Positions 24,401-37,181 of a stretch of DNA of 64,000 nucleotides are shown here, one piece after another. The stretch is from Endomychus coccineus (lineage: Eukaryota > Arthropoda > Insecta > Coleoptera > Endomychidae): assembly GCA_958510875.1 (NCBI GenBank), contig OY294068.1, positions 18,394,297 to 18,458,296 on the forward strand. The letters are read 5' to 3'. The notes beneath the pieces are model-generated. The model was not told where the DNA came from and did no database searches. It saw nothing but the letters and a program-made list of their open reading frames with translations. Position 1 is the stretch's first letter; every line of letters starts with the position of its first letter. A program made the position numbers and the translations under genes.

Positions 24401-26231
24401 AAAGGCTCTAACCCCTGCTTCGCGCTGCTGCGACAGGTTCCCACGAACTACCCCCCTAGATGGATAGTGTTACGCAAATCACTTCCCTACGGGCCAGCAT
24501 GCGAATACTACGCTAGGAAGAGATCAAGCCTGGACTATCGTCGGGGTGCTTGCTCTTCCTGGTCATCGACCTTCCGAAACTGTGGGGTGTTCCCTAGAGT
24601 GTCCCTTCCATCCCGGGGATTATCCACTCTACATCCGTACACCGGGATAACAATTCCATATCCCTCACTAACACAGTGTACTCACAAATCATTGCACATA
24701 CACGTCCCTCGTGTCTACTGTGCCCATAACTCCCTTAATCCTTCAGCCGAACGCCCACTCGTCCCCACCCTGAACATGGGTTTTGAATTGAAAATAATGG
24801 GTACAGTCCGTTTAAATTAAAACCAGTTCCAGTTTAAAAGCAGTAATAAAACCTAAGCATATAAACATAAAATTTCAAAATCTACGATAAATGACAACCT
24901 TTTGCTCTATCAGTGTTTCCTAACATACCCTGCTTGTTAGATGTGCTTTACTTCGTTTCTACCTAGGACCAACATAATTCGTATCGACTGGATACTATAC
25001 GCGAATGTTTTTAACACGAAACTCGTACTCCAGTCCTGGCTGTAACTATGCTAGCAGAAAAAGGAATTACATAAACAAAATGTAATAACACAATTATTCT
25101 CCTGGTCGTAGATCAGCTGGTTCCGATGTTTTCGCCTGAATCGTTAGTTCAGTTCAATATACAACAACAACAAAAAATTAATAATTCCTGTGAAGCGAAA
25201 ACATCATCAAGCAGAACTAAAGCACCTATCTTTGACTACAATTCGGAATGGTTCCGCTACCGGAAAGCCACTGTGTACCTGCTAGACACTACACCAAAAC
25301 AAAGAAAAAAATTTGACCTATCGTTAGCTTTCGGCTACTTCTTTAAATTGAATTTAAAAGAAATTCAAAAATAAAATATTACTGGTGAATTTAATCTGCG
25401 TTGAAAGTTAGAGAAAAAAAATAAAATTTTTGACTTGAATTGTTACTATAAAAAAAATTTTTAAACTGTTTAGGTTGACCCTGTAATACAAGACAAATAA
25501 AAAAAAAATAAAAATAAAAAAATAAAAAAAATAAAATAAAAAAAAATTAAACAAGATGTAAAATTCCAAACGCAGAACTCCCAGAATCAAAATCTTTCTG
25601 CTCGAACACGTAATTAGTGCTTGTACACGAGAGACACCTTTTGATTCAATTCACCCGGCTCCTTCTCTTGCTGGTTCACCGTTCCTTGACCTAGTTACAC
25701 AAAAAAAAAATAACATACACTTTCTCTTGGCCCTAGTCTGCAAGCTCCTACAATGCTGTAATCACTTATTTCAAGCTATTAACTAAAGCACCTACTATTT
25801 ATTCTGATGGTCACACCCCTTTCCGATAAGAACCCGTTCCAATAAAAAGGTATACGGAAACCTTATCCGGTTCCCTAAATGAAAGGTTAATTTTTACCTT
25901 GTTGTTATTAATGGTAAACAAAACTTCCTAATTGGAAATAAATAATTTCCGAACTCTCAGTTGCTATGCCTGTTTTCACAGGCGCTCAGTGTATATATGC
26001 TTTATAATAATCTGACCTACTATTTACTGGGGTTATTGAACTACTACCCAATTATTTACCTTACTGTTCTATGTTCTCGACACCCCACACACTGTTGTTA
26101 CCCTTGCTTTATAACCTTACTTTAAAACAAAACAATGAAATGTTTTGTTATTTCTGAAGCTGTCCCTACTAAATTTTTCGAAGACGTGGATTATCACCTT
26201 GTTATTTAGGCTTAAAAAAAAACCTAAGATA
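21463..26231. other. retrotransposon interior lacking gag-pol
   Basis: Almost 4.8 kb between the env-like ORF and the primer site show no RT, RNase H, integrase or protease motif on either strand. The stretch 22560-23000 is GC-rich and has several overlapping Pro/Ser/Leu-rich frames on the + strand with no homology I recognise. Long homopolymers (A-run at 24202-24225, A-rich tract at 25499-25550, G-run at 21831-21840) and CT repeats (22071-22083) show loss of coding constraint. It may be a derived, non-autonomous interior. Confidence 0.6.
23059..23338. repeat. 141-bp tandem duplication inside the LTR element
   Basis: The unit beginning GGACGCATATTACGATTCAG at 23059 recurs at 23200 and includes AGTTTTGAGATGCTGGGTAG and CACAACGACCGGCTGT. 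The two copies differ by a few substitutions and small indels. Their common frame on the + strand (DAYYDSAQY) is broken in copy 2. Confidence 0.85.
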
Positions 26232-26248
26232 TCACCGCTGCGACACCA
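26232..26248 (-). promoter_or_regulatory. tRNA primer-binding-site candidate
   Basis: On the - strand TGGTGTCGCAGCGGTGA starts two bases after the 5' LTR end. TGG complements the universal CCA tail of a tRNA. The CGCAG/GCGG context resembles serine-type primers used by some insect gypsy elements, but the tRNA was not identified. Confidence 0.6.
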
Positions 26249-26250
26249 AA

Positions 26251-28939
26251 TGTAATAATCTGAAAAGCTGGTATTTGGGAGCAATTGAATAAACTTATTT
26301 ATATGGTTATTGCACACAAGCCAGGTAAACCAAATTCAGCTCAGATATTACTAGGTTATGTATTTTTATTGTTCCCTCAGGTCAAAGCCCTATGGGATCC
26401 AATGAGGCTACGGAGAGTGAAAACCTTATTGTAACTATTGCTATGATAGCTACCCTTTTATGCAACTCGAGGGTTGCAGAGATAGTAGAATGCAGGGTAC
26501 ACTACGAGAAGTGCCCTGTCGTTGGTAGTATGGTTTAAAATTAGCTGCCACCAGTCCCCTTTTACAGATGTTTTAGAGAATAGTTCAGGGAACGAAACTA
26601 GACTCGAAGGAGTTCCTCTCCAGTAGCACTTGGTATAAATAGTTTAGTAGCGGGGCCCTTCCTGGCCGATTTATACACTAGGCTAGTATGACAGCTTCAC
26701 GTGGCTGAAGATGTTCGGAGTGACAAACACGACAGGATTGTTCACCTCCACTACAAGGTTATCTAAGGGATGGTGTTTCAATGAAGAACAATGAGAACAG
26801 TATAAGTTGTATATTGGTGAAAAGTTAATTGTATACAAAATAAAACAATAAGGATTTCACGGATGTATATATAAGTATATATACTAAGTCCCATACATAT
26901 AAACTTAAAGGGAAAAATATGCCATATAACCAACAAGAACAAACAATGAATTTAAATTAAGCCAATTTAATTTTGATGCTAGATATCTGAATAGTATATA
27001 AAAAAACAATATATAATAAATTGCATAAGACTTTATCGAGACCGATCAATCAGTGAATTATTGATTTGCCTGATGTAACGAAGCCAGGGAGTTGTTTCTT
27101 TGGGGGCTAACCTTAATTCTGAAATGGATCTACCACTCTGATGGAGTAACTATGGTTATAAAGTGAACCAGAGGGGCCACTGATAGTAAGATTGAGATCC
27201 CCGAAGGGTGACTCTCTAAATAAATCCCCTGTTGTTTTTATCCACAGCTACCTGGTTCGTTATGTATCGGTAGATCGAGTGAATTACACAACAAATAATC
27301 AATACAATGAAACCCTAGTTTTCCCGATGAACTCAAACACTTTCTGTCAAATTAGCCGCTGATGGTTAACTCTCCCTGTCCTTAAAGATCAGGGTCTCAA
27401 TAGGGGTTTTTAGACCCCTTGAATTTCCAGATAAAAATTAATAATAATAATAACTACCCTTGTAGCAACTTTTGAATAGTGAGCTTTCCCCAAATAATTA
27501 TATCTTTGACCCTACAATTACGGTAACACTGATTCCAATTATACCTATCCTAAGTAAGTCCCTTAAATACACTATAAAATATGAGAAATTCGCAGATGGA
27601 TCGCTACGCTTCTAGCAAGTCAAAATACCCTATTAATGCTTACAATTACCGGGGTGATGACCTCAGAATTTTTGGCTTGAACACAGACTAAGCAGCTTTC
27701 TCTAAAGACTTACCCTGACTTAGTATTTTATCCTTAATCCACAGGGTAAACTTAGACACTTGAGCTTACACTTCACGGCTTACACAGAATATATTACGCG
27801 ACGTCTTTTCGTTAATTTATAAATTTCACCACAAAGCTAGTTCTCTCTCGCACCCAGATCAATTTATCTAAACGTTAAAGGCAATAACTTCTCCAAAATA
27901 TCAAATAACTATGGATTTCTAACAGCCAGTACTAATAACGTTCTCCACAATTTCTTTTATAGGTTATTATAGATTCTAGTTACCAAACAATATATTCACT
28001 AAATAGCGAATGATATTGAAGTTAAATGTAAGGTCTCTTGAAACTGACACCTGGAATGATATAAGGTGAATTGAAAGTAACTTTAAGAATGATAAAATTT
28101 GGTTCTAATGAATTTAATTTACTTTGAGTGACAGACAAAAGAAAAATATGGTTGTAAAAATAGAATTCTTGTAATTTGTAATTCAACAAAAAAAAACAAT
28201 CAAAAGACTAAGTTAAAAATATCATTTAAAAAAAGAAAAAAAAAAAAGAATTAATGGATCTGGTTTTGAGAGAGACTCAGCTTTATGTACAAGGAACTAG
28301 GCTTACCCAACAAGACACGAAAAAAAGGAACTGCTCTTGCAAAAGAGTTTTCATTTTTATAATTTGTCTCCCCCCCGAAATTGGCTTCCTGATTCGCTAA
28401 CATAAAATTCAAACGGACCAATGAAGTTGGTTGTATCCCGTTGCACCTTGCACTAATACACAAATCTGTATTTAGAGTTGCCTGTATTCCCACATCGAGG
28501 GGCAGTGAGTGACCACAAAAAATGATTTCTCCAAACCCTGCTGACTAAGTAATTAACTCCGTCTGCGTAGAAAGTGCAAGGTCCGCGGAATAGCGCCTCG
28601 AAGGCTCTAATTCTTAAAAATCACGTACAACTTGTAAAAGGTATTAGATGGCGTATCTCTGGCGCCAGACAGGAATTCCATTATTTCAATCTGAATAAAA
28701 CTCTAATTGTTGAATATAGAATGTATATGTATAGTCTGTTCCTGTCAGGAATTTAGAAATTTTAGATTTGAAATGCCCGTAAGGACGGAACTACACTCTA
28801 CGGAATGATTTGAGTTGTACTCTCATGTGTCAAGTATTCCTGGTTTACTTAGAGTGGCTAAATTTTCGGGAGTTTTCTCATGCTTACGCTACTTTGATTC
28901 AATCGTAAAAAAAAAATAATAATCCCCCGGATTATTACA
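26251..28939 (-). repeat. 5' LTR of the retrotransposon
   Basis: This LTR is 2689 bp, a near-identical partner of 17679-20361. Visible differences are one C/T substitution (27424), one extra A in an A-tract near 28237, and a replaced segment after CCCGTT (GCACCTTGCAC here, TGTGAC in the partner). Confidence 0.92.
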
Positions 28940-28943
28940 ATGT

Positions 28944-31900
28944 GTTAGTGTGAAAGTGTGAACTATTTCTCGGGAATTCAAAGGGGTAGATAACAACTAC
29001 AGAAGAACACGTATATCCCTGTCTTCTGCTTGTGTTTCCACTAACAAGTTATACGATGTAATTGAAATAAATTAAACCAACCAATGTCCTGAAATTAGGA
29101 TTTACCTTCGCAAAGATATTACATGGTCTCCCCATTGATAACATTTTCAGGCAACGATAATTAGGAAATTTCTGAGGAAAAACAAAGTTAAACTCAGAGT
29201 ACATATCTTCTATCTTTTCGTTACCTCTCGGTCATTCGATATCGAAAGTATTAACCTTTCATGTTCAATCAATGAAATATTAACACTAAGCGCTAGTTGT
29301 GCATCATGGTTCCGCTTTCAAAATGCAGGGGTCAGAGTTAGTCTCACTCGAAGTTTATTATAAAAGGAATCCTAGATGAACTTAATTATGAAATGGTTAC
29401 AAATAATTATTAAAAATCTGTAAAGTTCAAAACGTTACACTATGTGTACACCAAACTTTTCCGACGACCCACTTTATACAACTTATAAGAAGGTATCTAC
29501 TTAATAAGTTAAACTAACTCAAAATTAGTACTACAGGGACTGACTCTATAATGTTATGAATATATTTGTAGATTTGTCATTGTCACAACTACCGATAATT
29601 GAGTGAAAATTAGAGCACCTACTAGTGAGAAATATGTGATTTTCTGCGCTAGTTCACAGTAAGAAATGAAAACACCAGTCATAACGACTTCCTAGGAGGG
29701 GTGAAAAATATAAACGAACTCCCAACGTGATCTTTCTCTTCAGTAAATCCATTCCCATTATGGATATGAGTGACGATCCGTTATCTTTAAAATGCATAAA
29801 GGTGCCTTATATCCTGAAACTCTTCTCTAGCTCTGACATCTTCCATTTCACCATACTTTGGCAAATTAACTTTGATGACCAACCGAAGGTTATGGGCTCC
29901 ATCCGGGTTTTCAACATGCGGCTTGTTCGTTTGAATAAAATTTATGGAGCGTACGTTATGACCAAAAATACACTGGAGACTCCACATAGCCTGATGAGTG
30001 TAGATAATATATTACATTGTTTCTTTAAGGCAATGCTAGAATCGGAAAGAAGCATTGATAACGAATAGTAATTCATCTCTCTTCATAAGCATTGGATTTA
30101 ATTCAGCGTCACGAGGTTTCGTCAATTTCCGCTAGAAAATCACTATTCGTTAAATGTGATTTCCTCGTGGCTATTTTAGATTGAAAAATGTTGTACATTC
30201 GTTTTAATCTTGGGGTTGTTCACTTGCTAAAAGCACTCTAGAAACGAGCACCACTTTAATTGAGATAAATTCTATCTATCGAATTTTAGAGCCACTTATT
30301 GCAAATAGGTTTCCAAACTCTTGGCATCGCTATAGGCATACTACGAACTCTAACTACGATTTATGTTGAAAAATGCTTGCAATATTATTTCGTAATTTTG
30401 TGTTACATCTAAATTATCATTTTATAATGGACAAAAGGTCTCGTCAAAAATTATATTAACTGAAACAAATTTCTGTTAATCCATCGTCATTTTTTTCAAT
30501 ATCAATTCAGTTCGCAGATGACAATTATTGACACATATCTTTGAAATAAATATCAGTTAATGAGTTTTCCAAAAATGTCTATTATGACATTTATATTACT
30601 CCTGTCACAATTTATTTTACTTATATAACTATTGTTGCAACCATTGATTAATATACATAAGATTGGTACCTCCTGTGTTAGAATTCGAAACCCTATTAAG
30701 CACAGAATTGTATAATGTGTTGCCTGTATCTCAGGAACTAAAACTAAATATTAATGAAAATATTCCAGGTAAATAAACCTCCCCCCAATATATTGTAGCT
30801 TAAGCTTTCCAATGGTAGATGGATTCGACCTCCTAATATATATTAAGAAGTTAAAAATAACAATACTGTTCGTAGAGAGATTGTTTGGCACTTTGTAAGA
30901 GAAAAGAGACACGATTTGTTAGGATTCAAGTGAATGCCTAGGCCTAGACATATACGTAGAGCTAAAAAATTTACAATCGGCCAAGGCGGTAAATGCAGAC
31001 AAAGGGAAACGACACAGAGTGAAGCAAATTCAACGATACACATGAACTTTCGTCTTTGAGACATTGAAACTCTTGGGATGAATGCGGACAATACATTCAT
31101 TGCGGGGTAATATCCAATTCGATATCAAAAACGGTAAATTAAAAAAGTTGATTGGTTCATCTTATTATTATATAGATATACAGTCAAAATATTAATGCCA
31201 TTTATTATTATACGATAGTAATATAGAACGTTTATCCTACGTAATATAATATAATTTGTAATTGAAAATTGATATTTAGCACTAAAGTATAGCTGTCAGT
31301 TGTTATTATAATTCAATTAAGTCAATCAATAAGTCACGAGATGTTTTTATATTTTAATATTGATTCGTAGTTATTTGAAACGGATTTATAATATATAATT
31401 GTCAGTAATAATTAACCCCTCTTATTTTCAAATATTATATCGTCAACAATATGCAAATTGTGTAATTAAAAAATTCTTTCATTCTGAATAAATTTTACAG
31501 TAATTTAATTAATGTTAAAGCGGAAAATTCAAGACTGTTTAGGCAATAGGTTTATTATGAAATTGTATATCTTTGCTGTCTTTTTAAAATGGATTATTCT
31601 TTTATGATGGTATAGGTCAAGGAGTTTTTAATAAAAATCAATTTCAAAATAATTTGATTGCAAAGTACCTACCCAAAATCGCTAATTCCTGAAAAGTTAT
31701 TGAATGTCTTGGTTTATTCATTGATTGAAATACATTAATCAATGGTTCATTAGATACTCTATTTCTTCTAATTCAAATTATAATACTGATCACAGTTTTA
31801 TTATGTTACAGGGGTTATTAATAAAACACATAGATAACTTTATTTTCTTATATTAATACTGTAAGAAGGTGATTGACATTAATTTTCAATAAATTGACAA

Positions 31901-32500
31901 TTTGTTGAATGAAATATTCATCGTAGCCTTGTTTTTACCTCATTGTTATTTCTAGTCCATGCTCTCAAAAAATTGGAAAAGCTTCAGTAGATTAGGAAGT
32001 TTCGAGTAGGAAAACAACAATTTATTGATATTACTTTTATTTCACATTAGAAACCTCAATTTCAAATGAATATTTACTTGCTCACTTACTTACGTAATGT
32101 GATAATATTAATAATAATCTTCATTTCACTGTGATACATAGAAAATAATGTACAAGCTAGTCAGCAGGAAAAACGTGATAATAATAATAAATATTGATAA
32201 ATATTTATCATACGGATGTGTAAAATAATTTAGAACACAAAAACAAGATATTCGTTCACTGAATAAGGTTCTAGATCCAAAAGCATTTTAATAAGTGATA
32301 TTTTATTTCATTCAAATTACTACCATTTTTTATGGCTAGAGGTAAATGATTGACAAATTTAATGCACCTCTTTCAGTAGATGATAGGTGATGATGTGAAA
32401 TATCAAAGTTTGACTTGTATCTTGTACCATATGGTGCTTGGGATCAGCACCAATAGCGCCCTCTCATAGGATGATAATGTGAGGTCCACTGCAAAAACCA
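28944..32500. other. intron sequence, no supported gene
   Basis: This is very AT-rich, especially 31100-32300. A + strand 113-codon frame (29727-30068) and a - strand 66-codon frame (29987-29787) overlap. The - strand one has a protein-like stretch (LRLVIKVNLPKYGEMEDVR) and may be an old gene or transposon fragment, not identified. Confidence 0.35.
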
Positions 32501-32519
32501 CTTTACGGTTACTCTATTC

Positions 32520-32975
32520 CGTGCCATGAGCTACTTCATAGCCCAGCAGCTCCCCATAATCTACAAAGCACAGATTCGACCTGTCCTGGAGTTGTGTTCA
32601 CATACTTGGAGTTCGGCTCTCAAACATACGCTGAAGCTCTTGAACTATATACAGAAGAGAGCTATTCGTTTGATTGATGATGTCACACTTATGAGTTCAT
32701 TGACTTCTCTAGAGAGTCGTAGAAAAGTTGGAGATCTCCCCCTTTGAAGCTTCTATAGTTATTTCCATGAAGTTGCGAAGATGTTGAACTCTTTGCCTGG
32801 TGAGGACTTTCCCTATTCCTATAACCTCCAAACCTTCAAGGAAAATTCGAATATCTATCTCCTCTCCCAACATTATAGGTTTTCCTCCCGTTTAGTCAAA
32901 GTAAGTGTAAAAATCGGCAGAATAAAATGTTCTTATTATATTGGTCATCATCGAACAAAAGCGATATAACCGTAT
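32520..32975 (+). pseudogene. LINE ORF2 C-terminal fragment (Jockey/R1-like)
   Basis: After the RT palm, many LINEs encode a conserved block of the type YKAQIRPVLE...TW....LKLL..IQKRAIRLIDD. That block is present at 32560-32700, followed in another frame by SLPGEDFPYSYNLQTFKENSNIYL, the usual C-terminus. At least one frameshift or deletion separates the two near 32745-32780. The same family occurs at 54080-55260 on the - strand (shared KKAIRLIDDVTLMS) and as a short tail at 49621-49720. Confidence 0.75.
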
Positions 32976-34218
32976 AGATAACTCAATAGTAGCTACTCTT
33001 GTTTTCTCCTCAGGATACGATATTCTAAAAAGCTGATACCCATTTCTGAGAAGGTAAAAATTAGGCTTATTACATCCTACTTAACTGCAAGGGAGATGGC
33101 CTGTTCGAGTTCATGAATAGGAATTCTTCTTGGAAGATCAGAAAACGATAACCCATTTGTGGGGAGGGGTATAAAATTAATTGTGAATAGCTTTATAGGT
33201 CTAACATACACACAATTATCCTCGCCATAAATAAAATGCCGCGCATACTTGGCAAACCGCTGTACTAAATTATCAAGACGTTGGTTCATTATATTTAAGC
33301 AATGAGAATGGGAATACTTTCCGAATATTCAAAGAACTGGATTTACCGGAGACCATATTCTACATAAATGAATGTCCGAATGATAAGTTGACAATAGAAT
33401 GTCATGAAATATAGATCCAATTTTCGTGAGAGTAGTTTTTCACTTCCCTCTTATTAAACAGAGTAAATCATGCCTCTGCAACTGGGATTCTAAAATTGTT
33501 ACGTTTTCAGATGCTCCTAAATCATGAATTTATCTCACTCCATGATATTGTGTTACAGCAGCTACCATTTGATTTACAATACAAAATTGCCTTCAATTAC
33601 AAATTTCATATTCTCGTATAAGAAATACAGCTCTAGGTAACTAACTATATCAGTCAAGTTCATTCATTGGGCATAACTAGTATATTCAACTTTTGCAACA
33701 TATCCTCGAACTTTAATTACTTTTTCAAAGTAAGTTTCGCAAGGATGTTTTTTCACACTTCCTCCAGAGATAATTTCAATGAATACTTTATGATCTATGT
33801 TTCTATGTAATTTTTTGCTTACTATTAATGTGAAATCAAACACGTCCGAAAAAACAGTAAGAGATTATATGTAGAAGCCTGAGTACCAATAGTTCAATAG
33901 ATCTGACACGAATAAAAATTAGCAATTGTCATCTAAAAGGCGGAATATATGCAAAGTGCATATATTTGCATATTTTGCATATTTTTACAAATTTCATAAA
34001 AAATTGCATATTTCAGCAAAAATAAAATTTGTACGCATATTTTTATGTTTTTCGTTTTATCAAAAGATTAAGTGCGACCCTTGCAGATAATTGAAATAAT
34101 TTAAAAGGTGGGTAGGTTTTATTATTATATGGTTTATGGACCCATTTCATTAATATATGGTTTATTGCCGGCATTTATTGGATGTTTAGGAATTTCCAAG
34201 TAATCAGCTTGCCTTATT

Positions 34219-34464
34219 CACCGAACAGAAACAAGACAAGAAGGTTCACTTGAAGCTCCACCCCTAATGTAGTCTATTTCGCTGGCACACTTAAATAATC
34301 CCTGGTGGTGCCAAGTCGTGTTCGGTGGTAGTAAGTATTGTCACCGAACATAAACTTCTGTTCGGTGAGCGGGGGTCTAGTTGGAATGCGGCGGCTTGCT
34401 TTTATAGTTCGGACTTCAAAGTACCGAAGCCAAGTGAACCTTCTTGTCTTGTTTCTTTTCGGTG
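34219..34464. repeat. inverted-repeat element nested in the hAT 5' region
   Basis: CACCGAACAGAAACAAGACA (arm 34219-34252) faces TGTCTTGTTTCTTTTCGGTG (arm 34431-34464). Between them GTTCGGTGG and CACCGAAC recur. The unit may be a MITE inserted upstream of the transposase ORF or a rearranged hAT terminus. Confidence 0.65.
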
Positions 34465-34581
34465 CCTAATTGGAGAGCAAATGTGGTCTCTTCTTTTGTA
34501 TTTATATTGTATAGTTTAGTTTGTCGATAGATTCCAGTGTGAAAAGAGTGATTTCGAAAATATTTATTTCAAACGCCTGAA

Positions 34582-36022
34582 ATGCCGAAAGCCGCTTCGT
34601 GGATTAAAAATTTTCCTGAGTTGGAGTTTAGTGGGGATAAAGTGTTTTGCAAAGTTTGTGCCAAAATCATTGTTTGTGAAAAGAAGTTCCAAATTGATCA
34701 ACACTTGAAAACAGCTATGCATAACGCTAAGTTGCAGAAAAATAAATCTGTGCCTGTTCAGCAGTGTGTGCAAACCGCTCTTCAAAATGTCCAACCAAAG
34801 AGTGAAAAGGAGGTGTTTCATCAAGACTTATGCAAAGCTTTAGTCGCAGCAAATATACCTTTGAAGAAACTGCAAAATACACAATTCAGAGATTTTTTGC
34901 AAAAATATTGTAATCAAAACATCGCTGACGAATCCACACTTAGAAAGAAGTATGTGCAAACAGTATACGAAACCGTAATGGAAGAAATTGAAGTTTCACT
35001 GGGCGATGAACATTTTTATATTATTGTTGATGAGAGCACAGACTCATGTGGTCGATATATCGCACATCTTATTATTGGAGGGCTTCAAGAAAATGAGCCA
35101 GGGAAGCCATATTTAATATCTTCTAAACAGTAAGACAAAACAAATAATGTGACCGTAACTCGATTTATTCAGCAGTCTCTATCAAAATTTTTTTAACCAA
35201 ATCCTGTTCCAGTAGAGAAGTTTTTTGTGTTTTTGTCTGACGCAGCGCCGTATATGGTTGAAGTAGGCCAAAACTTAAAAATATTTTATCCCAATATGGT
35301 ACATGTCACTTGCCTTTTACACGGGATAAACAGAGGTGCAGAAACTATTAGAACAGCATATCCCTTGGTGAACAAATTAATTTCAAATGTAAAGGAAGTG
35401 TTTTTGAAAGCACCTCTAAGAGTGCAGATCTATAGAGAGAAATTGCCAGGAGTTAGTTTACCTCCAGAGCCCGTAATTACTCGATGGGGAACATGGATTA
35501 AGGCCACGATATTCTACGCAGACCATTTTGAAGCCATTAAAGACATAGTTTTAGATTTAAAAGACAATTCACAGTGTGTAGTGCAAAGTCAAGCAGTATT
35601 CAAAAATGTAAATTTAGTTAAGGAACTTGTTTTTATTGAGGTTAATTTTAGTTTTATACCAGATATAATAACTTCGTTAAAAAATAGGAATATGAGAAAC
35701 TTTTTCCGACAAATGCAAAAAAGTTCCCGGTGATGTAGGAAATCAAATAAGAAGTAAACTCGAAGTTATTGTGGGAAAGAATGAAGGCTTCAAGTAGTTA
35801 ATGGAAGTCAAAAATATTTTTGATACTAAACCATCCAACGAAGTTATACCTTGGCCTTATAACTTACTACCCAAATTAGAATATTGCCAGATCACATCGG
35901 TAGATGTTGAAAGATCTTTTTCTTTGTACAAACATATTTTTACAGACAGAAGGCAAACACTTTTATTGGAAAATTTTGAAAAATATATCGTTATAAATGC
36001 ATTTTATACTATTTCAGGTTAA
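34582..36022 (+). pseudogene. hAT transposase, broken
   Basis: The reading begins at ATG 34582. Residues about 28-55 form a BED-type zinc finger (CKVC...H...AMH). The catalytic region follows with IVDESTD, then SDAAPYM and THLLHG-like CLLHGINRG, then a C-terminal hAT dimerisation block with VDVERSFS. Breaks are an in-frame TAA at 35131-35133, a second in-frame TAA at 35194-35196, a frameshift at about 35730 and a TAG near 35797. About 480 codons are covered, near normal for a short hAT transposase. The enzyme would cut and paste elements with the terminal repeats described for 33933-36240. Confidence 0.85.
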
Positions 36023-36240
36023 AAATTTTACCTGCTATATTTTTCTTTCAATTTTACTTAAAATAAATAATTTTTGTAAGAGTCGGCGTTTCTTTATTTC
36101 CATTCTTCCATGTTATATTCAAGGCACATAATTGCATATTTTGACAAATAAATGCATATTGTTGCATATTTCAAAGAAAAACTATGCATATATATGCGCA
36201 TATTTTAACTGAATTGACGTGCATATATTCCGCCCTTTAG

Positions 36241-37016
36241 ACTCATCAGAATGTCTATTATTGGATATTATCCTGTAAAAATTGAGATCTTCAATATATA
36301 ATTAATTTAATTCCACGTGTAACTCTTTGAGAATATACCAATATGAAGCATAAGTACTTTGTATGAGGTCCAATCTACTGGAGAATGTCACTTGCTGGAA
36401 TACGTATTTAGGTTACTAAATATTGTTGACGTTCCATATTGACATCATATTGTTGTATCGGTCACATGTGTCGACATTGAGTTACAAATTTTCAAATACA
36501 AAAGTATTATTTAGCTAACACCATCAAACACAAATTTTCTTATTTCTTCAAAAATTTCATTATCTCTCTTTGTTTATGCGTAGAAAAATAAAACACGAAA
36601 CTAAGCAACCGAAAGCTGGGAACAAAATAAAACCATTTTTATCATAGTAGCCTATGCAAAGGAGTAAAAAATTCAATGATTGACAATACTATAAAATTAA
36701 CACTAACTGCCAACCAAATTGCTTTTTTTTAAGCTGAATCATTTCTGAGATAATCAATAAAACCTACATTTTAGCTACCATCTTCAAAATGTCAAAACTT
36801 TGTATCGGCGGCCCAAATAGAATGTTTTTATATGAAACACCTCCCTTCAAATCGGCCAGGGAGGTCACCGTTGCATTTTTACCGGGTAGTTCCGGAACAT
36901 CCTGTATAATAAAACTTGAATAACGTTAAAAAAATCTTAATTCATTTTATTGCTGTAACTCATGTGCATATAATATCTGGAGACTGTAGTATTTTATCTT
37001 AATCAATTTGTTACAG
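36241..37016. other. intron sequence before dpr12 exon 2
   Basis: No gene. A patch at about 36838-36910 (GGCCAGGGAGGTCACCGTTG, ending ACATCCTGTATA) looks like the end of a DNA transposon, and a similar CACCCTGTATA end occurs near 37233. The branch and acceptor region is TCAATTTGTTACAG. Confidence 0.35.
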
Positions 37017-37181
37017 CAAATTTCATGGGTGCGACGAAGGGACTGGCATATTCTATCGTCTGGCGTTTTTACCTACACCAACGACGAACGCTTCCAAATT
37101 CTACATGCGGAAGGCTCCGATGACTGGACTCTTCAAATTAAATATGTCCAGAAAAGGGATAATGGAACATACGAATGTCAG
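37017..37181 (+). CDS. dpr12: dpr12 exon: core of Ig domain 1
   Basis: Acceptor TTGTTACAG, donor CAG/GTATGT, both phase 0. The exon's 55 residues start QISWVRRRDWHILSSGVFTY and end DNGTYECQ. It supplies the Ig tryptophan (SW), the D-x-G-x-Y-x-C motif with the second Ig1 cysteine, and an N-G-T sequon. The RRRDWHIL stretch lies in the Ig1 face that in Dpr proteins contacts DIP partners. GTYECQ then continues directly into VSNNAG of the next exon. Confidence 0.95.

Larger units (their letters stand above)
17679..28939 (-). mobile_element. complete LTR retrotransposon, Ty3/gypsy-like with env-like ORF, - strand
   Basis: This is an 11.26-kb element with 2683- and 2689-bp LTRs, both starting TGTAATAATC and ending GATTATTACA. 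The outer flanks share ATGT (17675-17678 and 28940-28943), a 4-bp target duplication. Three signals fix the - orientation. A TGG-initial primer-site candidate adjoins the LTR at 26251. A purine-rich tract adjoins the LTR at 20361. The env-like ORF lies just upstream of the 3' LTR. Long LTRs with a 3' third ORF recall the Osvaldo/Ulysses type of Ty3/gypsy element, but no integrase or RT sequence is visible to confirm this. The 5.9-kb interior has no gag-pol ORF. In the stretches compared the LTRs differ at only three places, so insertion was recent and must have been helped by another copy's enzymes. Confidence 0.9.
33933..36240 (+). mobile_element. hAT-type DNA transposon, dead
   Basis: The ends carry imperfect inverted repeats: AAGGCGGAATATATGCA at 33937-33953 faces TGCATATATTCCGCCCTTT ending at 36238. 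Both subterminal regions are full of GCATATTTTGCATAT-type repeats, possible transposase binding sites. The body holds a broken hAT transposase. No clean 8-bp target duplication could be matched, which fits an old insertion. Confidence 0.8.

Noticed and set aside
24311..24820. 169-codon + strand frame inside the LTR element
   Set aside because: No domain, antisense to the element, and no gag/pol motif; treated as chance in a GC-richer patch.
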